From Charina bottae (taxonomy: Eukaryota; Chordata; Lepidosauria; Squamata; Charinaidae), in the NCBI GenBank assembly GCA_023362775.1, contig JALMGJ010000001.1, positions 92,760,001 to 92,824,000 on the forward strand: a DNA stretch of 64,000 nt, in the 5' to 3' direction. A program made the translations under genes and the position numbers. Positions 14,501-23,646 of this stretch are shown one piece after another; the stretch's first letter is position 1, and every line of letters begins with the position of its first letter. The notes beneath the pieces are model-generated. The model saw only the letters and a program-made list of their open reading frames with translations, was not told the DNA's origin and ran no database searches.

Positions 14501-17500
14501 TAAAAAATGCTTATGTTTTTGGTCCTACCCACTCTGGAAGCTTCTAAAGGAATGCTGGGAGGTCACTTGTGAGCCTGGGGATGCTCTTCTTGCACACTGA
14601 CCTAAAAGGATAATGGCCAAAAGACCACAACATGCTCTGTATTTTGTCAGGATAGAGATTATAAAGATTAATGGATTTACAATGCAGGAAAGCAGATTCT
14701 GGTCAAATACTATTAAAAACTACTCTTACTTAACAGTAGTTTAACAGTTAACTGCTCTTATCAGTAAGAGTGGTGGAATCAGTTATTCAGAAAGCCAATA
14801 TAATGTGTGCAAGCACAGTCTAGCCCAGTGTTTTCAAACTTGGCAATTTTTAAGATGTGTGGACTTCAACTCCAAGAATTCCCAATTCTGGGAATTGAAG
14901 TCCACACATCTTAAAGTTGCCAACTTTGAAAAACACTGGGCTAGACAGCCATCAATTGAGGGAGAGCAGAAGTTTGGATGTGAGAGTCTAAATGGCCTCT
15001 TCCAGGCGCCTGATTCTCTTACAGTCTGGAGGGTATGCAGCTGGGAAAGATAAAGGGCATGCAAGGAAGCCAAGACAAAACAGTACAGAACCAAGTGTGA
15101 TTGGATATCTCTTTTGCAAGTTACAAGCTTTGCTGTGTTGAAAGACAGCACCTTTCAAGAAGGGCCCAGGGTATTTGCAGCTCCTCATGGGGCATTTAGC
15201 TAGTAGTCAAAACGGTGGGCGGTGCTAGATTGGATCAGCCAAAAAGATCAATCGAGACCTTGTAGATATTCTCAGCATCCTTTACATTCCCAAAATGATT
15301 TACTACTGGAGCAGTGGATTACCTGGAGAGGAACACGGGTGTTGGGTGGACTGAAACAGCCATCCCAGTCTCCTGCCCTTGAGGTGTGTGCAGACTGTAA
15401 CTCTCAGAATTCTCAACTAGCCCAGGTTGGGAGGAAAAATAGACTAAAGTTTTCCCCTTCTCTCTCAACTTCCTTCTGATGTTTTGCCTTTCCAGTGTCG
15501 ACTGATCGTCAGTCAGATGAGCAGCACTCGATGTCAGCCGCTCAACTGGATGCTGCTTCCACTTGCGCTTGTTATCCTTGTAGTGATGTCAGACTTGGTA
15601 CCAGAACAGGAAACGATTCTCCTCTATTTAGTCACCATTGTCATCACGTTGGCGCACATTCATTATGGAGTCAATGTGGTAAGCCATTCCACAGGGTTTG
15701 GGGCTCCCTCCACTGTCCATTTCAGCATAGCTATACTTTCCATGTATGGCATCTGGTGGTAGAGATAACTATGAAAGACATATGGATGTGTTGGCTTATC
15801 TTTCCCATTGAAGCCCCTTCAGTTGTCTCCTTGGTTGATATGTAGGCAATCCTGTGCTTTTCACAACTTTGAAATCTTGTTCATCCACCACTTGGAATGT
15901 TTTTTTGCCATAGAGAATGGGGTTGGTGTAAGCCAGGATGGGGCGTGGTGGCTCAGCAGCTAAGACGCCAGGCTTGTCGATCGGAAGATGGCAAGTTTGG
16001 AGGTTCGAATCCCTAGCCCCGCATGATGGAGTGAGCTCCCACACTAGCCCCAGCTCTTGCCAACCTAGCAATTCGAAAGCATGCAAATGCAAGTAGATTA
16101 ATAGGTACCACTTCGGTGGGACGGTAACAGCGTTCTGTGCGCATCATGCCGGCCACATGACCGTGGAAGCGTCTTCGGACAACACTGGCTCTTCGGCTAA
16201 CAAACGGAGATGAGCACCGGCCCCTGGAGTCGTACATGACTGCACGAATGTGCGGGGGGAACCTTTACCTTTAAGCCAGGATTATCAACTGGCTAAATAA
16301 ATTCTAGTTGCCTAAAATGTAAGATCAAAATCTGTTTTTAAAGAAACTGATATGTGACTAGAGCCTGAATAGGGGTTCCCATTGAGCAATACAAGTTGAA
16401 TGCTTTTCATTAATTCCTGAAAGGAAAAGCCACCTTTTCATATATATTCTGTGTAATGGTGATAAGCTTCCAGGCTAATAGGCCGCAGTCTAATTGATTA
16501 GCCTGGAAGCTCATCACCATTGGAATGATGTTGGCTGTGAAAACCAGCATAAATATATTTTCTGTATAGTTTCTCTTACTCTAGATAGAATAGAACTAAA
16601 GTAAACTCAAACTGTTGGGTGATTCTTCAAAAGAATTTTCTTAGATTTAAAGCAAAGATAAAAACTACAAAAAAGCAAAAATCTGCAAAAAAAAAGAAAG
16701 AAAAAGAACTAAAAACATGTGAAAACACAAGAAAAATTTTTTTTAAGATTACATAAAGAAGTGACTTCCGACTTTTAACAGCAAGAATATACAGCAATTT
16801 CCATAATCAATCCCTTATTCTATATCAAACCAAACTCACATTTTTTCTATAAATCATTCCATTAGCACATATAAGAATCACTAAATACAATTGTTCCCTC
16901 CCCTAATATTAAAAGAAAAGAAAATATATAAACCACCTAATCAACTCCCCCCCAAAACATTTATTTAATTATTTCCTTCCTAACACTATTCTATACATTT
17001 CTGTCCACTATAATAAAGATCAAACTAAAAAGCATATAAATTGTCTGCTCTTATAATTAATAATACTACAATTATAACAATCTTAATCATATTAAACCTG
17101 AAAACAAGCATTTATTATTCTACCTTATTAATCTTAAGGGGCGTGGTGGCTCAGCGGGTAAGACGCCAGGCTTGTCAATCGGAAAATCACAAGTTCGGAG
17201 GTTCGAATCCCTAGCCCTGCGTGACGGAGTGAGCTCCCGCACTAGCCCCAGCTCTTGCCAACCTAGCAATTCGAAAGCAACTAAACATGTGCCCATATGC
17301 TAATGCTTGGACCCCATCTTAGATACCAAAGGGGATGAAAGATGTGGTGTCTCAGTGATTGGCAGGGAATCCAAAACTCTGAATTAATAGTTTAAAAAAA
17401 AAACAAGAGCTTGATGTTCTGTCCTTGCTTAAAGATCAAAGCTCTAGCCATGGCTTTTGAACGTCCCACTGCAACACATCCTTCAGACCTATTAAGGTAG

Positions 17501-17842
17501 GTTCACCTGTTTACCTAGAATACTCTTCCCAGTTCTATTTTGCCTTGAAATAATGCAAGTAGAAAATGGATTGTCCAGAGAATTGGTAGACTGGCATAAA
17601 GCTAATGTGCCCCAGACAAGGAACGGGGATGCACAGTGGAAAGAAAGCTGTGCCCAGCCCTGTTTTCAGGCTTATCCACCATTCTTCATTTGCTCTCTTC
17701 TCTTTCCATCTAGGTGAGGCAGCTTAGTAAACACTTCAACATCCGAACCTTTTCTTTACAAAAGCCCAGCTCTGATTGACTAGACATGGAAAAGGCATCA
17801 GCAGAGGAAAACGTCAGCCTGCGGTCTTCAGAGGCACTGTAA
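2500..17842 (+). CDS. SELENOI: Ethanolaminephosphotransferase 1 (selenoprotein I), 3' seven coding exons
   Basis: The enzyme transfers phosphoethanolamine from CDP-ethanolamine to diacylglycerol, making phosphatidylethanolamine in ER/Golgi membranes (CDP-ethanolamine branch of the Kennedy pathway). Seven exons, 2500-2574, 4047-4309, 9420-9528, 13603-13651, 13909-14089, 15496-15678 and 17714-17842, join in phase and give about 328 residues that align along their length with the vertebrate protein as I remember it. The CDP-alcohol phosphotransferase motif DG-x2-AR-x8-G-x3-D-x3-D lies at the start of the 4047 exon. Several hydrophobic helices follow. The last exon has an in-frame TGA read as selenocysteine. 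The first roughly 80 residues and the promoter lie left of the window. The introns carry BovB, CR1/L2, SINE and hAT copies. Confidence 0.96.
2913..3165. mobile_element. CpG-rich hAT-like element
   Basis: An 8-bp duplication gtgtaagt (2905-2912, 3166-3173) flanks a 253-bp element with imperfect CAGCTTTCCAAA/CTTTAGAAAGC ends and a GC-rich core containing repeated gtgtcgc/gcgacac. It is related by its ends to the elements at 25.4 and 41.2 kb. Confidence 0.65.
3374..3497. mobile_element. Palindromic hAT MITE, copy 2
   Basis: Same family as at 26-124. The flanking octamers ttctggaa and ctctggaa differ at one base. Confidence 0.82.
4047..4309 (+). CDS. SELENOI: SELENOI exon with catalytic CDP-alcohol phosphotransferase motif
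   Basis: Acceptor ctctccag ends at 4046 and donor gtaagt starts at 4310. The exon encodes the metal-binding signature: D-G-K-Q-A-R, then G and two Asp in [10 protein letters not shown] membrane helix ([17 protein letters not shown]) and the conserved [20 protein letters not shown] follow. Length is 263 nt, phase 1 in and phase 0 out, so it fits both neighbours. Confidence 0.97.
4437..4921 (-). mobile_element. CR1/L2-type LINE, 3' fragment
   Basis: Minus-strand frame ends with the RT C-terminus ([20 protein letters not shown]), followed by the family 3' end aaccgcccagagtccc...ggcgggg and an A/T-rich tail (4437-4470). Confidence 0.8.
5022..5515. mobile_element. Old hAT-like element
   Basis: A left end like ggagttttcaaacttttt with gtgccacgacc and a right end cagtttaagaactct resemble the ends of Charlie/hAT repeats. 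The interior is decayed and no clear duplication is seen. Confidence 0.35.
5516..7343. other. SELENOI intron, nothing recognised
   Basis: Mixed unique sequence with short AT repeats near 6187-6222. No coding or repeat signal identified. Confidence 0.5.
7344..8545 (+). mobile_element. BovB (RTE) LINE, 5'-truncated, RT frame intact
   Basis: A single open frame, 7353-8534, covers 393 codons of BovB reverse transcriptase: [48 protein letters not shown] and the catalytic RYADDATLM, then the C-terminal domain to KSRTRLND. The 3' end gactgaacaacaacaaa is the BovB terminus. An 8-bp duplication attagcta (7336-7343, 8546-8553) marks the insertion. The endonuclease half is lost by 5' truncation. Confidence 0.93.
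8685..9062 (-). mobile_element. CR1/L2-type LINE, short 3' fragment
   Basis: Tail tttatttatttattta, then gcccatctcccc and actctgggcggtttacaa, then decayed RT C-terminus. Same family and orientation as 10.8-11.9 kb. Confidence 0.75.
9420..9528 (+). CDS. SELENOI: SELENOI exon (membrane helix, GVEAWY)
   Basis: Acceptor cctttccag ends at 9419 and donor gtaaga follows at 9529. It encodes a hydrophobic helix, then [19 protein letters not shown], a conserved family segment. The 109 nt leave one base of a Gly codon, completed at 13603. Confidence 0.94.
9529..10563. other. SELENOI intron, nothing recognised
   Basis: AT-rich, without recognised repeats. Confidence 0.5.
10564..10670 (-). mobile_element. 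CR1/L2-type LINE 3' end only
   Basis: Only the 3' end (gcccatctcccc, accctgggcggttcacaac) and its TTTA tail remain. Confidence 0.65.
10684..10770. repeat. (CA)n/(CATA)n microsatellite
   Basis: Alternating acacac and catacata blocks lie between two LINE 3' ends, with a TA run after them (10772-10795). Confidence 0.9.
10790..11875 (-). mobile_element. CR1/L2-type LINE, 5'-truncated
   Basis: The minus strand encodes the RT segment from [15 protein letters not shown] through [15 protein letters not shown] to [19 protein letters not shown] (here [14 protein letters not shown]) and the C-terminus, in two frames (11899-11606 and 11587-10979). The 3' end carries the TTTA tail. Confidence 0.85.
11930..12760 (-). 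mobile_element. CR1/L2-type LINE, second tandem copy with long open frame
   Basis: The 289-codon frame 12801-11932 is uninterrupted from [19 protein letters not shown] through [14 protein letters not shown] to the C-terminus. It lies just 5' of, and in the same orientation as, the copy at 10790-11875, but lacks its own 3' UTR and tail. Confidence 0.82.
12761..13602. other. SELENOI intron, nothing recognised
   Basis: AT-rich unique sequence up to the acceptor at 13602. Confidence 0.5.
13603..13651 (+). CDS. SELENOI: SELENOI short 49-nt exon
   Basis: Acceptor tttccctcttag ends at 13602 and donor gtaagt starts at 13652. The tiny exon encodes [15 protein letters not shown] and splits a Lys codon (AA|A) with the next exon. 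The phases agree on both sides. It is shorter than the usual ORF cutoff. Confidence 0.93.
13909..14089 (+). CDS. SELENOI: SELENOI exon (YEAM... SPSDILE)
   Basis: Acceptor gtccttcag ends at 13908 and donor gtaagt starts at 14090. It encodes [13 protein letters not shown], a membrane helix, [23 protein letters not shown] and ends at phase 0. The 181 nt fit the preceding split Lys codon. Confidence 0.95.
14826..14938. mobile_element. Palindromic hAT MITE, copy 3
   Basis: Same family. The two flanking octamers (gtctagcc, ggctagac) agree at 6 of 8 positions and are reverse complements of each other, so the palindrome extends past the element ends. Confidence 0.8.
15496..15678 (+). CDS. SELENOI: SELENOI exon ([12 protein letters not shown] ... 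LAHIHYGV)
   Basis: Acceptor gcctttccag ends at 15495 and donor gtaagc starts at 15679. Sixty-one codons encode [13 protein letters not shown], a hydrophobic helix, and [11 protein letters not shown]. Phase 0 on both sides. Confidence 0.95.
15940..16271 (+). mobile_element. Sauria SINE, full length
   Basis: A tRNA-derived head with A box (gtggctcagcagctaaga) and B box (ggttcgaatcc, 16002-16012) is followed by the body (ccagctcttgccaacctagc, atgccggccacatgacc) and tail aacctttaccttt, as in squamate Sauria SINEs. An 11-bp duplication taagccaggat flanks it (15929-15939, 16272-16282). Confidence 0.93.
16272..17137. other. AT-rich SELENOI intron sequence
   Basis: Apart from the 25-bp hairpin, the stretch is A-rich and looks like decayed repeat. 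No exon or recognisable element seen. Confidence 0.5.
16455..16521. repeat. 25-bp inverted repeat (hairpin)
   Basis: Arms 16455-16479 and 16497-16521 pair at 24 of 25 positions around a 17-nt loop. Confidence 0.85.
17138..17280 (+). mobile_element. Sauria SINE, 3'-truncated
   Basis: The tRNA head (gtggctcagcgggtaagacg, ggttcgaatcc) and first body part up to aattcgaaagcaa are present; the rest is missing. Confidence 0.9.
17714..17842 (+). CDS. SELENOI: SELENOI terminal coding exon with Sec-TGA
   Basis: Acceptor tttccatctag ends at 17713. The exon reads [21 protein letters not shown], then TGA at 17777-17779, then 20 more codons starting LDMEK, to TAA at 17840-17842. In the family as I remember it, Sec sits in the same SDU context near the C terminus, so the TGA is Sec and not the end. 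The tail after Sec looks about twice as long as in the human protein (10 residues by memory). Confidence 0.93.
17777..17779 (+). other. SELENOI: Selenocysteine UGA codon
   Basis: The in-frame TGA follows ...Ser-Ser-Asp and is followed by an open frame of 20 codons to TAA. The position agrees with the Sec of vertebrate SELENOI. Recoding needs the SECIS proposed at 18776-18847. Confidence 0.92.
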
Positions 17843-18775
17843 ATTTGGTAGCCTGTGTAAATATACTTCAACCATCACCATGGAACTAGATATAACCCAC
17901 TTTGGATGGTTTGGGGGCAAAGAACGTGTAGGACCCAGAAGCCAGAGAGGGCTGTTGTTCATGTCTCCTCCCCTGCTGCTTCATGCCACCTTTCAGAAAT
18001 GTGCAGGCAGTAAAGCCACATGATCGGGAGGGGACTTCATGGAATCTTCAAAGAAAGATCATCAGGCACAAAGGCATGGGCAGTGGCTTTAGAATCACAA
18101 GATTGCCATAGAACGGTCATCATGGCTATGCTGAGAATTTGGGCCCATAAAACTACCCTTGGGAACTGAAGTACATAATTAGGGACTGTTCCACATCCTG
18201 AATCAGAGATCCAATTAAACAAGAGGGTTGTGTTGTTTTTTTAAGAAATAATTGACTCTTCTAAAGAGCTTGGAAGTCCTAACTTCATTAAGCCATGACT
18301 AGTCAGTTACGTTTTCCCAAATGCATTTTTTATCTTCTCCCTCCAAGTTGTGGCTCATACGGGGAGAGATGGTGCCACAGTAGATGCAGTAAGTTCAAGC
18401 ATTGGGGAGGACTGAATAACAAGAGGCATTCTTCATGTTTATCGTAGGATTAAGTTGTGATTGTGATAAACAACATTACTGTCTTGTGGGAAAAGGTAGG
18501 CTTGCAGCAGAATTGTTTATTAGGTGTGGTGCACACTCCCGAGTGACGCTGCTTTCCTTGGTTACAATTAATTGAATTTTCTCTTGAAAACAAGAAACAC
18601 AAGTGATTTTGATCCCCACGTTCGGTTTTAGTAGCTGTCCCTAACCAAATGGTTTTTTTCCGTTTATCATCTGGTTGGGAATCTGTTGAACAATTGAGTG
18701 GTGGTGAAGACCCAGCACTGATTTTTCTCTTCTGTTTGTACCTTATTTGATTAAGAAACTTTTTATTTGTGTATG

Positions 18776-18847
18776 TGTGCTTAAATGAAGAGCGCAGCCT
18801 AAACCCAATTTTCTCGGAAAGGCTGCACCCGGAAGAAACTGAGCGCA
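18776..18847 (+). promoter_or_regulatory. SELENOI: SECIS element candidate
   Basis: A stem-loop has the SECIS layout. Helix I pairs tgtgct (18776-18781) with agcgca (18842-18847, one G-U). The quartet would be ATGA at 18785-18788 with GA at 18832-18833. Helix II has a seven-pair stretch, gcagcct (18794-18800) with aggctgc (18820-18826). AAA at 18801-18803 opens the apical loop, 12 nt after ATGA. It lies about 1 kb 3' of the Sec codon. Folded by eye; the five pairs next to the quartet are weak. Confidence 0.65.
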
Positions 18848-21830
18848 GAAAAGATTTTTCATATGTAATTAATGGCAGGGACAACTTTATGGATGGTTTG
18901 ATACAAGAGGGAGACCCGCTCTTTTCATTTCCCTTTTGTGGATGACGCATTCCATTCTGTAGAAAACATTGAATTGTGAAATTATTATTTATCTTTTCTT
19001 TTGTAAACATGAAACATTATGTCAAAAAGCAAAGTGTATGCAGTGTAAAATCCTGGGGCTAGTTCTTACCTTCATTCCTGCCCCTTCTTTTCTGTACATA
19101 GTTTTATTTTTCTGATTCTCAAATTTTACCACAAATGCCATGTCTCGTGTGACAATGTGCAAGGAAAGCCCTGATTCTCATTATTAGCAGGAAAAAGAAA
19201 TTTCTAGGCATGGATGGCAAAGAAAAACAATTTTGATTTTTTTTGGTTGTTTTGTTTTGTTTACTTAATATTCCATTGCTGTGAAACAGAACTTGAAATA
19301 GGGTAAGGAGACTTTTTGTTTTTATCAAAACACTTTGCACAGGGGGTAGACATTGGGTGTAAAGAGGAATTGAGCTTGCTTGAATTTGATGTTGCAGCAG
19401 TTAGAATAAAATAATCAGTTGTCAATCATAAGTGACAGTAAGAAACAGAACACTTGGTTAGAGTCTCTTGGAACCATTTTCTGTTTCTAAGGAGGTGGTC
19501 AGTTCAGAGAAAGGGTCTGTCTTAACGGTTGAGTAACGAATCATTGTAGGAACATTTGGTCCTTGGTCTCTTTCTTTGGAATAATAGTGCTTGTCTTGGA
19601 AACAAAGAGTCGTCAGATCAATGGAATAGTTTTGCACAGGCTACTGTGGCTTGAGAATCCTTTGGAGAGAAAGTGGTGGCTATCCACAGAAGCCAATAGT
19701 CTTGGGAGGCAGGGTTCCTTTTATGTATGCAGGCTTAATGTGAGCTAGTAAATGATTCCTTTATACTCTGCCTGGAAGCATACGTATTACTTGGGAACAT
19801 CCACGCTCGTAATGGTCAAGAACGTTGCAACTGTAGCTTCCGGCTGACATTTGCTTTTGCATTAACTTGCTGGCATACTATGAGGCAGATTTGCTTGTCT
19901 GTCTTCATTGGAAAAAAAAATGTGATTCTACTTTCCTACCTATCAGGGCTTCTCAATAAGGAATTTGGTGCCTTAAATGACTCTTCTCAAGTTGAGGGAA
20001 AAGTGAGCTGTCTTAAAACATTATTTAAGCATTGTCCAAGTTAAAGGAGTAGGTATAGCACCTTTAAAGTTGAAAACAGGAAAATAGGTTTGTGTATTTT
20101 TCTTTATTTTATTACCGATTAAAACTGACTGCAAGTTCAGTGAGTCAAATGCACCATTTGTGGGGTTTAAAGCACCCTGTTTGGGTTCATCTCAAATATT
20201 CTGAAAATAAAGGTACTGAGTATTGAAGGAGTGGAGCTGGACATTTTGCCACTTGCTCTCCACCTTTAAGAGGTGGGTGTGTAACCAGTGGTTTCAAGTT
20301 CTCTCTGAATCTAACCTCATCTTGCTTCCTAGATTACCTCAGTGAATAGAAGACAGCATAGGATGTGATGGGGGCAGTTGTAACCAGTTCTTCAGCAATG
20401 TGCCGTTTCCTTGCATCCTTTTTTGCCATTTCAAATAACAGTTCCATTTTACCTTCCGAAAACAAATGCTTGTTCTGCCTTGATTGGCTATTGTCTTGGT
20501 ATCTGTGCTATGGCCCTTCAAAGCAAACCTTGGAAATGTGGTTGATGATTCCTGGGCAAAGCAACTCTAGGGGCCTGATGCCACATAGCCCTCTGCAGCC
20601 CTGCAAGATTCAGGCTCTGCTAGCAGAGCTTAATCCAAAAAGTGGGTTGTACAGAGAGGCAAATATATAGTAGACAGGCACTGGGCTGGGCCCAGAAATT
20701 CCCTGTATAGCCCTTGTATATTAGAATAGAACAGTTCAGAACTGGATATGAACAGCAAGAAAACCTGTGGAATGCTGACTACTTAGAACCGTGATGATTT
20801 GTGGTTGGTATCAGTCCAATGAGAATTGTGCATTTGGGCTATGCTCAGTTTGACTTACCAAATCATTCAGGTGGTTAAACCTCACATAGATTGCTGACTG
20901 TTCCCCACCGTGATTTCAGGAAAGAGTATGTTGGATAAAAATATTCCATGAAGCCTGGCATCTACCCACAGATTCAATGAAGAATGAGGCCACAATGTCC
21001 CCCACCCCACCCCTCCCAGTGCCATTTTTGCTTGAAATGTAATTCTAGGATGTAAAGTTCAGTGGTGATGGCATTCCAGACCTCTCCACTCAACACCCAT
21101 TGAACTGATCTCTCAGTTTAAAAGAGAGCAAGAATAGATAGGAATCCATTCTCTGCATGTATGTTGATTCTGGAATGCAGGCAAGATAAGTGCCCTTTTC
21201 AGAATAGACTCTATCTGGAAGCAGGAATGAACCAAACATCAATATTGGACCAATTGGTTTTCCTTGCTTTCTGAGAAACTCTGTGACCTTGGCATTTTCA
21301 GGAAGCTATGGGCTGTCAAGTGAAAGATGGAGTCATCAGTTCTTTGTAATATGCCATACCTGGGGGGCCAAACGTGGAAGAGATAGCTTTACTTATTCCT
21401 GCTTTTTCTCCGGGAGGGAACATGACAACTGGGTCTTTTTTGGGGAAGAGGGTGTGTGCCTTGGTCTTCATAGATGCTGACTGCCAGGAACGATTCCCCA
21501 CCCTTCTTGGGCAAGGGAACTTCTGGCTTGTGTTCTTTGAAGCACTCAGTCCAGCAGATTCTGGGCAGTACTAGCTGTGTCAAAGCAAAACTGACTGTAC
21601 AGATTATTATTGTTGTTGTTAGTGGAAAAACTTTCAATAGGAAACTGTAATGTCATTGTGGGTTGCTCCGCAATCTGTCACCCTTCATTAAGATTCATGT
21701 CTGTCTTATATATTATGGAAGGTTGACAGTCTGGCAATGGATTTGAATTCTGATCCATTAAATGCTATTATTACTGGTAAATATTTATTGTATTTAAAAA
21801 CTTCAAAAGCCTATTATGACATAAAACTTC

Positions 21831-21836
21831 AATAAA
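21831..21836 (+). terminator. Poly(A) signal AATAAA, SELENOI
   Basis: AATAAA is followed about 25-45 nt later by a T/GT-rich stretch (ctcttgtgtgtttgttt), the usual arrangement around a cleavage site. Confidence 0.6.
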
Positions 21837-21860
21837 TTTTCCAAGCTTTTTAATATCTCA

Positions 21861-22700
21861 TCTCTTGTGTGTTTGTTTCATTCAGGAAATGAAAGTATTG
21901 GAGGGCTGTATTTACTAATTCTGAGTTGAGTCTGTTCAAAACAAGTGCTAGACACAAGATGGTCATAACAGGGTCTTCCTGGGCCAGGAAGGCTGTAACA
22001 CAGAGATCTAAGAAGTAAGGTTCTTAATGTTGTCTCTTTTGTGTTGGCACTAAATGTGCATGATTTTATTTACAAAACGTTTTTGAAAAACATTCAATCT
22101 GCCACTCAACATCTGTTGTCAGAGTAGCTTACAAATAAAATTATAACACATATCAATATAACAAATAGCAAAAGTATTAAAATGTGTAGAAATTCAAAAA
22201 ATGCTGATACAATGCTTTGTTTCCTAATTAGGAAGCTGCAGGTTCTTTCCAAAAGTTGCCAGGAAAGGTGGAAGGGAGGGATCTAGGTTCCAGGAGACAA
22301 GGAATAAAAAGGAGTTTGGAGCAAGGAAAAATAACGCCAGTCCTGGCAATGACAGAAATTGTCTGCAATTGTCTGAAAAGAGATGAGGATTAAATATGAC
22401 ATAGAGTACAAATGGTGTGGTTGCCTGTCTATGATTAAACATCTTTTCTGAGTCATCTTTCCATCCCCTTAAGGCTGTAAGTCTGCCTCCATCATGATGT
22501 TCTAGTTTCAGAAATGATCCTGAAGCCCTTAAAGAAACATTTAATCCAGAACAACTACCATAGCTTAATAAGTAGGAAGCCTGATTCTCTGCAGATGCTT
22601 GGGACTTCAGTTCCCATCATCCCTAGACATGGAATGGTCAAGGCATTGGGGAGTTGTAGTCCAATATATCTGAAAAGCACCAGCTTGCCTGTCCCTGATA
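21861..22700. other. Intergenic gap between converging genes
   Basis: No repeat or ORF of note. It separates the SELENOI poly(A) site from the proposed 3' end of the SAM gene. Confidence 0.45.
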
Positions 22701-22718
22701 TTATATGATGTCAATAGG

Positions 22719-22724
22719 TTTATT
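22719..22724 (-). terminator. Candidate poly(A) signal, minus-strand SAM gene
   Basis: TTTATT on the plus strand is AATAAA on the minus strand, about 830 nt after the proposed stop codon at 23555. It is the first good signal there and would leave roughly 0.8 kb between this gene and the converging SELENOI end. Confidence 0.4.
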
Positions 22725-23554
22725 CGTAAGATGAACTGGAAACCGTGAATGCTCTCCCAAGGATTGAATACCAGTCACCCATGGCAGCACCCCCCGTTGC
22801 CGCAAAACCACTGCCTTAAGCAGAACAGCCCGGAGCGGAAGTGCATTTTTAACAACTATCATCAGTTCTCCCCATTTTGGGGTAATAGAACAACCTCTTT
22901 TTCCAGGTCCATATTTCTCTGCGAAAGGACTTGCACTAGGCATAGAGAACTGAGTCCCAGTCTCAAGTTGCTGGCTTGCTTTCTCCAATCCATGAACCCA
23001 CAATCCAACTGGAGGCTTGGCTGACACCAGTACCCGATGCTAGAGATGCTTCAGGATGGTTGCCTTCCAGACAGTTGTGATTTTAACTGCTGGGTCTCCT
23101 GTGTTATTCTGTGTGAGAGAAGGAGAGGCAGAAATTACCACGCAAGGGGATCAAAGCCAGACAGTGGCAAAAACAGAACTATCTCGTAACACACATATTC
23201 CTGTACACATGCTGTTGCGATTGGGTTATCCTTAGTTTGACTTTACCATAAACTCATACAACACAATTAAAACTAAACTCGAGTTAACAAAACACCTCTG
23301 TTGCATCCAAACAAATCATATGTCAGCCTGGCTCGTACAACGTATTAAGACAATAGAGCATTTGTGCAGTATTGAATTCAAGTAATGCAAAGTTTGTATT
23401 GTCAGCGGATGAAAAAAGGTTGCTGATCAACATGAAAAAAGTTCTAAACCTTAACTACATGGGCCTCATCCCCACTGCAAAACACATTCCTCCAATTCCA
23501 TTGCTACTCTTAGCAGATGATTTAGTGTTTTCAAGATGGAGACAAGGATGTAAA

Positions 23555-23646
23555 TCAGTTGTAGAATCTCCGTTTTGCATGAAGAAAGTCCCAGATTTTA
23601 TCTTTAATCTCCCCAGGTAAAGCAGGGAAAGATTTAAGTTGAAAAC
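23555..23646 (-). CDS. Terminal exon of the SAM gene
   Basis: Acceptor ctggcagcag ends at 23647. The two entering bases complete the Gly left by the SAM exon, and the frame then reads FQLKSFPALPGEIKDKIWDF and onward to TGA at 23557-23555. The basic/aromatic C terminus and phase agreement support it. No homologue is recalled. Confidence 0.55.

Larger units (their letters stand above)
17843..21860 (+). other. SELENOI: SELENOI 3' untranslated region
   Basis: About 4 kb between the TAA and the AATAAA at 21831 contains none of the repeats that fill the rest of the window, which suits a retained long 3' UTR. An alternative earlier AATAAA lies near 20206. Open frames inside it are not credible genes. 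The 3' end is inferred, not seen in transcript data. Confidence 0.7.

Noticed and set aside
18450..19010. 186-codon open frame on the minus strand
   Set aside because: Lies inside the SELENOI 3' UTR and opposite the SECIS candidate; low-complexity composition and no recognised domain.
22701..23027. 108-codon open frame on the minus strand
   Set aside because: Falls in the probable 3' UTR of the SAM gene, ends next to the poly(A) signal and has no recognised domain.
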